This document shows positions 57,101-64,000 of a stretch of 64,000 nt of DNA, one piece after another. The position numbers and the translations under genes are program-made. Position 1 is the first letter of the stretch. Each line of letters opens with the position of its first letter. The notes under the pieces are model-generated. The model did no database searches. It had not been told where the DNA came from and saw only the letters and a program-made list of their open reading frames with translations. This DNA comes from Echiichthys vipera. Taxonomy: Eukaryota > Chordata > Actinopteri > Perciformes > Trachinidae. The DNA lies in the NCBI GenBank assembly GCA_963691815.1, contig OY829662.1:2080676-2144675 (forward strand), given 5' to 3'.

Positions 57101-57406
57101 GGTTTTTGGCCCACATGCTTATGGATGTTTTACCTAAATTGGACTTCCTGGACCCTTTTTCATCCTCTTACTGGTCCCTGAACCATGTCCCCACTACCAC
57201 TGGTTTCCGATCATTGTCTGCTTTGCAGGGTATCGGTACTCAATGCCTTTGAGGTATCAATAAAGGAGTATTGAAACTTCTCCAGTTAGACGATACCCGC
57301 ATTTGATCTGACTCTATTGGTGTCAGCATACTCCTGGATAATGGTATTGGTGCTGGTATCGGGCTACTGCCATGTTCAAGGGTAGGTTCTCAATTCACCC
57401 TACACT

Positions 57407-58150
57407 TAGGGCTGAAACAATTAATCAAGTAACAATTCATCAAGTTACTCTATTACAAAAATCCTGGAGGTTAAATCTCTGAATCTTTCATTCCTATATT
57501 GCGCGTTATGCGGCCTGCTCAGCCCAGGGATCATTGTTCCGCACGGACCGTTTTTGCGGATGCACGCCACTACATCCGGAAAAGCAGAGAAAAGTGTCCA
57601 CTGCAAACTAGAACTGTGACACCACAACAGCACAACATCGATGATTCAGCATCTGAGCCGAAAGCAGCCCCTTGTTAACGCCACTTCACTGAGTTTCGGT
57701 TTAAGGAGTCCGGTTGCCGTAGTGACTGCACTTGTTAAAAACAGGAAGTGAATGCTTAGCTGTCCTTGTGAATGCCTCTATGTTTGTTTTTTCATGAATG
57801 TTAATCATTTAACGTCACCTCCCTGATCAGTCTTTATAGTTTTGTTTGAGTAAATGTGTCTGTGGAGTTTTGTCCGTGCTTGTTGTGACGGTAAACTTGA
57901 AGAGAGCGACTCATTTCTATCTTTTATTCACTTTCTAAACAAATCTATTTGTCTTTGTTTGAGTAAACACGTGCACCACATAGAATTTTATGCACCACTT
58001 TGAATTGTTTGAGTAAGTTGAGTAAAATTCATGGTAAATTGTGAGAGTATTGCCTTCAACACACACATTTGTTCATCCCATTACTCAATTCATTGATGGA
58101 ATAATCAATAAAATACTTGATTACAACAAGATTTGATAGCTGCAGCCCTA
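57407..58150. mobile_element. Non-autonomous hAT element, 744 bp
   Basis: Left end TAGGGCTGAAACAATTAATC and right end GCAGCCCTA are inverted, with a TTAATCAAGTAA / TTGATTACAAC-type subterminal match. Flanks CCTACACT (57399-57406) and CGTACACT (58151-58158) agree at 7 of 8, consistent with an 8-bp hAT target duplication. No transposase frame. Confidence 0.75.
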
Positions 58151-58333
58151 CGTACACTGCTAGTTGATCACTGAACCAGAAATTGATGATCTACATGCAG
58201 ACAAGCCAAATCAAGCAGAGTGGTGAACGCAAAACAGTGTCCCGGTAGCCAGAGACCAGATCTGCGGCCGACTGTTGAGGTAAGTGAGATCAGACGTGTG
58301 GATGTCAGAGACACACCTGCACCAGTACAGACA

Positions 58334-58612
58334 TTCATTAATTCATTCATTCATCTTCAACCGCTTGTCCCTGTCGGGGTCGCGGGGGGCTGGAGCCGAT
58401 CCCAGCTGACATTGGGCGTGAGGCGGGGTCCACCCTGGACAGGACGCCAGTCTATCACAGGACACATAGAGACAAACAGAGACAGACAACCATTCACACC
58501 TACGGGTGATTTAGAGTCATCAATGAACTGAACACCTGCACGTCTTTGGACTGTGGGAGGAAACCGGAGAACCCGGAGAAAACCCACGCAGACAGATATC
58601 CAGAAATGATCA
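58334..58612 (-). mobile_element. Common teleost interspersed repeat, 3' part
   Basis: TTCATTCATTCATC followed by CAACCGCTTGTCCCTGTCGG, GGGGCTGGAGCCGATCCCAG, CAGTCTATCACAGGACACAT, CTTTGGACTGTGGGAGGAAA and GGAGAAAACCCACGCA. This ordered set is found in very many fish loci and looks like the 3' part of a retroelement with a tetranucleotide tail. Family assignment is left open. Confidence 0.65.
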
Positions 58613-60026
58613 AACCAGGGTGAGACTTAGACTCAGGACACTAGTGTGCATGTAAAAAACACACCAAGGAACACTCGGACTGTGGCATTGGTCAGCAGGT
58701 GGTGTTGACTATATTCTCAGCTTGCTTTTCTGTGGATGCTTTCCTGGTCGTGAAATGAGAATCACATTTTTTGGGGGTGTTTTGTTCTGTCTGCTATATC
58801 TGATGAGCGAGCCGTAAGAGAGCTTCTGCTTTCAGTTTCTTGTTTGCTCGATCTTCAGCTATTTATTTGACAGTTCCTCGGTTTTACTTTTCCTCGCTGG
58901 CAGCACTGGACACTGTTTCTTCTTCATGCCTCAGCTCTGCATTTGTCATGACGCGTACTACTGAACTTGTTAAATCATGTGCCTCCGAGTGTTCCCTCTG
59001 CGCCCGGGTCAGTCACAATCTGAATGGTTATACTCACAGGGCACACGGGCCACTGTATCTGTGTCAGGTCTGTTGCTAGTTGAGCCTTGAACAAGTGCAA
59101 AGGACTGAGACGGAGCCAAGTGACACACAAACAGCATAACAGCCTGGAGCTCAGTATTGAAGAAAGAAAACTACTAAAGCGTTGTAGCACCATGTCGTTG
59201 CTGTTTCAGAAAGTAGCAAGGCAAAAGCAAGGAGGCGGAGAGTACAGGCCTCATTAGCGAAACACAAAGTAACACTGGCTCTCGTATGATCTTCGCCTTC
59301 CTCTGATGTATGTGACAAACGAGTTATTCGACTGGAAATGAACTGGGAGAAGAAAAAAAGGCCGTGCAAATCAGGGGAGTTGTGCTCGTCCCAGTGCGAC
59401 CACGCGCCCTTTTCTTCGCTGGGGCTGACTCGCCGTCGTCAAGATAATTCCTAATGAAAAGCCCTCGACGGCAAACCAGTCAGGTACACAGCACATCTCA
59501 TTCCACTGAAAGAGATTGCTGTTCATTATGGCTGTGAACGAGCTCTACGAGTCGTTGTTATATTGGGATCCTGGTGAGTGTTTCTCTACCTGCAGGGCTG
59601 TTTATGGGAAAAGAGCAAGTCCCTTTGCGGCACTTTAATGCCACCCTTACATGGCCCGCCGCCGTGAGCCGCCTAAACATCGTCTCCACGGACACAAATG
59701 ACCGAGAATAAAGGCAACCGGCGAGAGCAGCTTTTATCGATCTGCCATCCTTTCCATTCCTCTTTCCCTCCTTCCCTCCATCTCTCCCTTTCACCCTCTC
59801 TACTCCTATTACTGAAGAGCACAATAAAAAACACTATCTCTAATCTTAAGCACTCTCCTTGTGTAAAATTGGATTGGACACCCTTACTTAAGGAGATCAC
59901 TTTTTGGAGCAGAGTTTTTGTTTTTACAGTCAGCATCAGGAGCCAAAGAGGTCAGGAAAGGCCTGGAGGCGATGTCCACTGCTGAGGCTGGCAGTCTGAG
60001 AGACTCTCCCAGCATACAGTATGGTG

Positions 60027-60031
60027 GGAGG

Positions 60032-60070
<39 letters not shown>
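60027..60070. repeat. (GA)n microsatellite
   Basis: GGGA then GA tract. Confidence 0.9.
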
Positions 60071-60071
<1 letters not shown>

Positions 60072-61343
60072 CTCTCACCGGAGCCCCAGAGTACATGGTC
60101 AAAGCTATATTCCATCTCAGCAGGTACATCTTGGCAGCTTTCCAACCATCCGTGATCCTCTTTAGCAGCGCTGGGAGGGACGGTGTTGAGAGGCCAAGAG
60201 GAGATGGGGCCGTGCAAACACAGGAGCTGTTAGTGGGAACTCATATCGGCAGAGTGCTGCACTGACTCATACGTGCGACAGAGGGTCAAAGAGCAACGCA
60301 AAGGCAAAATACAGCAGGCGACTAATTGCGTTGCATTGAATCCGGAGGGAAATCACTCAAATGGGAGCGGGCTGATCAATCTCAGCGATCTCTGCCGTGA
60401 TGGAGTGGGCAGTTTTATGGCTCCAGCTCAGTCACACACAGCCTGGATAATTTTTCAACCAAGGGCCTTCCTGCTTTACACAGTTCCTACTGTATGACAC
60501 TAATAGTCTCAAGCAAGCAAACGCTCCCCCTGATTCTATACACTAAGCAATTCAAACAGATTTATGAAGAGCTCTGCAGTGTTTTTCTTTTTGCATAATC
60601 CAAGCAGCATGAATAGTTAAATGTTGACTTAAAATAAAGCATTGCAAGTGTACACAGGCTTCTTGCTTTGTCAGATTACGGATGACATAACATTTTCTAA
60701 GTGAATCTTAAGCTTTGCAGCAGGGCACCAATATAGTCCACGCCTCACGCACGGCACCGCGCACCCTCTCCAGAACCACGCTCATTTGCTCTTAATGACC
60801 TCCTGACAGTGACGGTGGCAAACTTGTGACAAATCCCGCCGGGCCGCCGTAGCACAAGCCGAGCAGAGTTTACAGCGACGAGTGTAACGCAGCTGAGCGG
60901 AGGCCAACGTGCGGCAATCAGTTGATGCAACACAAACGAAACACTGAGGGCTTTTTCAGCCAGCTGCATGAAAGCCTCTTGTTGTCCCCGGCTCTGCTCT
61001 GCTGATGCTCCGTTAATTGTGCCCCGCACACAAACCGTCAGGCAGCCAGGCGCAGAGACGGCCCGAGATGATTTCCACAGGCAACTGGCATTCATTTTGT
61101 CTTGAAGGCGCATAAATAAAGGCTGTCTAGTCGGGTCCATTTTAATTAGGCGAGCCACATGATCGTACTCTGAGTCTCTGTGTTAACACTCACCAGAGGC
61201 TGCAGCATGTGTTAATTACAACCACATGCCACACAGTCAATCCAAGGTGAGCCGGAAAAAGAGAAACTCAGAAGAGGTAAACAACAACAAAACACCTTCA
61301 GCTGAGTTTCTCATGATGAGGCACATATTTGGTGCAGCGGCTA

Positions 61344-61363
61344 CCCCCCCCCCCCCCCCCCCC
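61344..61363. repeat. Poly-C tract
   Basis: Run of about 20 C, responsible for the Pro-run in overlapping chance frames. Confidence 0.9.
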
Positions 61364-64000
61364 TCCCGTCAACCAATTACAGCAGCATGTCGAGAGAGGG
61401 ATGCAGGGAGAGGAGGAGAGAGGGAGAGAGCCGGGAGATGTGGAGGAGCAGCCCAATTTAATGCAGATTCACAACACAACACCCCCCCACTACAACCACA
61501 CACCTCCACAAAACCCTGGTCTTCCTCACCACCACAGTAGGTGTATGATTTCAAATGGGCTGGGGGAGAGGGTTAATTGTTTTGTCTCACGTTTCCTCCC
61601 TCGCCAAACTCCCGTCTTCCCACTTTTTCCACCTCATTTGCGCAAAACTCAATTCATGGAAATAAACATTCAGGCGTCTTCGTCCCCGCGTCCGAGTCCA
61701 TTTAGATTTGGAGCGTTTTCCAGCCGCTCCTTAATCGTTTTCACGTGTCACATATGTTTCATCGCCTCTAACATGATTTTTCCTCGTTATTGGGAACACT
61801 TATTTGCTCCGCGGCCTTGGATGGAGGTATTAGAAAGAGAGTTCATTTCCCTCAATCCCTTGCTGATTTCTTCATTACATCGCGGCGGAGGCGATGCACG
61901 CGGAGCCTCGCGCCCAGAGATGGGACTGCTCTTAGTGGCACGACTGCGAGTGTTGCTATACCTCAGAGACGCCCGGGCGCCACTTAATAAACAGAGTAGA
62001 CAGAGGATCACTTTGAACTGCGGTGACATGTAATGAACCTGTCTGTCTCAGCCGAGGCCCTGTCTGGGCTCAGGCTCCTCATGGTAAAAATGCACATAAA
62101 TAAATAAAGAAATGAGCAGCAACACATCCAAATAAGGCTGGAGGCCCTGTGAAAAAGCCATCAGTTACACATGGTTAGACTCAGAGCGCCTTGCTAACGC
62201 CATAAGAGGAGATAATTGTCTGTTTCAGTGCTGTTGCCGCTTTTGTTGCATAACAGATATTTACATCTGGGACTAATTACTCCAGACTGGGTGTCAAAAT
62301 TTGGATTAACTTGTGGGGATGCATCCGGTTTGGTGTTTAGTCTCATTTATTAGCGAGGAGAGAAGAGACGCCGTGCTGCTTTGACCCCGTCAAAACCCCC
62401 CCCTGAAACTTTTTCTTCTGTTGTTGTTGTTCGTTCTTCTAAAGTCGTGTGAACAAAAGTGATATCGACGCATATTCTATTAAAAAATCCTCCAAACTGA
62501 ACGACTTCTTTGAGATTGCTATTGATCACTGAGACGAAGACCTGGATGAACTGATAAGTGAACGGTGGGATGTTCTGTCATTCTGGTCATATATAAACTC
62601 CTAAATCAATTCCACAGCGTCGTCATGCCAGCGCGCCGCTCTCCTCGACTGCGGATGAGTCTTTTTGAAAATCCTGCGGGGAATAAAAATGCCAACATTT
62701 GTTTTTAGAATCAGCTGATTGTCATGTTAATTCAGTCTTCCTCTTTTTTCCCCATGCTGGGATTATGATACGGGGGCCAGAGGTCCTCCTGGGGACAAAA
62801 TGACATTACTTAAGCATGCAGGAATCTCGACATGACATTCGTTGACCGCTGTGACAATGGCAAACATATGCAAATGAAGGAGAGTGCCACTCTCATTATG
62901 ACCCTCCCACTGGACCCCGAGCGTGTTGGAGAACGACAGATAAAGGGAAAAGACGGCACGGCAACGAGCGGATTCTGCGATGAGAACAGGTGTAACATTG
63001 TTGTTTATGTTATCTCTGCCTTTCGTCGTCGTCTCTGCTCTCTTTTGACCCCCTTTGTAATTTATTCCACTGGCCTATTTGCCTTTTTTTTTGTCTGTGA
63101 AAGGAGGAACAGGTTTTACATGTGCGGGATTCTTTGAAGTGAAAATGCCGACTTACTCCCCGCTGTAGCCAAAGCTCATCTAATCAGGGGCTAATTCCAG
63201 TTATTAAGATTTGAGAGATAACTTTGATTCATCACAGTCCATCTACCCCTATCGGTTAATCACTGTCGCGCTAAGCTCTTTTTTAGTCATCCTTTTGTTT
63301 CCACTCCCTCTGGCACGCAGAGAGGGGGGGATAAGGGAGATAGAAGAGAAGGAGAGGGAGAAGATATTAACAATATTAATGACCCGTGATTCTCGTCTCC
63401 TTAATGAGAAGGGTTATTAACTGTGATTATCCATGATGAAATGGTGGTAATTCTTGAAAGCTTGAGAAAACTTGTACGATCGCTTGTCTGATTTGTTCCT
63501 GTGATGTTTAAAGAAAGAGAAAAGGTGAGCGCGGTGAGAGAGAGAACTTAGAGGATAAAGAGGCAGGGGTAACCTGGGGAAACAGAGAGGCTCGCAGCAG
63601 GAGGCCGGGAGGGATGTTTTATTTATACGTATATAAAAGAGGCTAAGGAAACCGCCTTCAGTCCCAGTTTTGCTGCGTTTCAGACGGTTAAAATCTGTCT
63701 TCTTCACAGAGATGAATCCAAACTTCAGAAGTGTTTCTCACTCTTAAAACCCTTGGCGCCGCATCGCCTCCCGCTCCCACCGCCGGTGGCTAACGAGTGG
63801 GCCACCGCACGCACCCTGTCGCCCATCTGCTGGTTGACACCGCTGAATGGCTGTTTGAACACCTCTGCTGCTTTCGCCAGATCCCTGATACAGCATTTCC
63901 CCCCCACTTCACCCCTTTTTTCATTCCAATTATAGGAAGTTGCATGCTTGTGGAGTCCCTGTCGGCTCCATATGATTCCCTCAACGGAGAGGAGGGTGGT

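Larger units (their letters stand above)
54113..64000 (-). other. Upstream intron / 5' region of rbfox3, no exon recognised
   Basis: 9.9 kb with no recognisable Fox N-terminal exon or promoter. Contains a hAT element (57407-58150), a common teleost repeat (58334-58612), GA tract 60027-60070 and C20 at 61344-61363. Longer open frames (60745-61158 minus, 61329-62033 plus) show no domain and are probably chance. About 59.4-63.5 kb is less repetitive and could hold conserved non-coding elements, but this cannot be judged from one genome. Confidence 0.6.

Noticed and set aside
60745..61158. 137-codon minus-strand open frame
   Set aside because: No recognised domain or Fox N-terminal similarity, and no clear splice borders linking it to rbfox3.
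61329..62033. 234-codon plus-strand open frame
   Set aside because: Begins across a poly-C run (Pro-run) and continues without any recognisable domain; overlapping frames in other phases are also open, as expected in GC-rich sequence.
54113..64000. Upstream rbfox3 exon (MNCEREQLR-like)
   Set aside because: Looked for a short exon preceding GNQEA but found none; it may be outside the window or too diverged to see.

Overview
This window is vertebrate nuclear DNA, almost certainly from a teleost fish. It has spliced coding exons with GT-AG borders, long introns, many CA/GT, GA and trinucleotide microsatellites, and remnants of teleost-type hAT, Harbinger-like, pogo/Tigger-like and LINE elements. 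There are no bacterial-style genes or operons.

One gene dominates: rbfox3 (the Fox-1 family splicing factor NeuN), on the minus strand. Eleven coding exons can be placed to the base. They run from 54112 (5'-most exon seen) down to the stop codon at 6029-6031, and every junction keeps the reading frame. The exons encode 337 codons plus stop. Counting from the internal Met of MAQPY gives 326 residues. The RRM is split over four exons (144, 54, 93 and 61 bp), and the C-terminal half is rich in Ala, Tyr and Gly and ends in a PY-type tail. Any upstream exons and the promoter must lie above 54112, either unrecognised here or beyond the window.

Layout from low to high coordinates: 1-4.7 kb is downstream flank with a LINE relic, a foldback repeat, AT-rich duplications and CA satellites. 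About 4.7-6.03 kb is the probable 3' UTR. 6.03-8.22 kb holds the last two exons. 8.22-20.02 kb is an intron carrying a minisatellite of about 8.3 kb (22/23-bp unit, roughly 370 copies) and a (CTG)20 tract. 20.0-24.6 kb holds three exons for the Tyr/Gly-rich C-terminal region. 24.6-31.4 kb is an intron with a T-rich 330-bp tandem repeat. 31.4-32.4 kb holds three exons, including the 93-nt RRM exon flanked by a UG tract and TGCATG sites. 32.4-37.3 kb is an intron with two hAT copies and a Harbinger-like element. 37.3-42.65 kb contains an interstitial telomeric repeat. 42.65-53.86 kb contains a pogo-like element with a DNA-binding-domain ORF, a LINE fragment and a second Harbinger-like copy. 54.1-64 kb is an upstream intron or 5' region with a 744-bp hAT element and a common teleost repeat.

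The biology is therefore one neuronal RNA-binding protein gene whose introns host many repeats. The best leads are the giant intronic minisatellite with a dyad core, the candidate autoregulatory surroundings of the 93-nt exon, the interstitial telomeric block, and two short transposon families that still carry pieces of transposon-derived DNA-binding domains.
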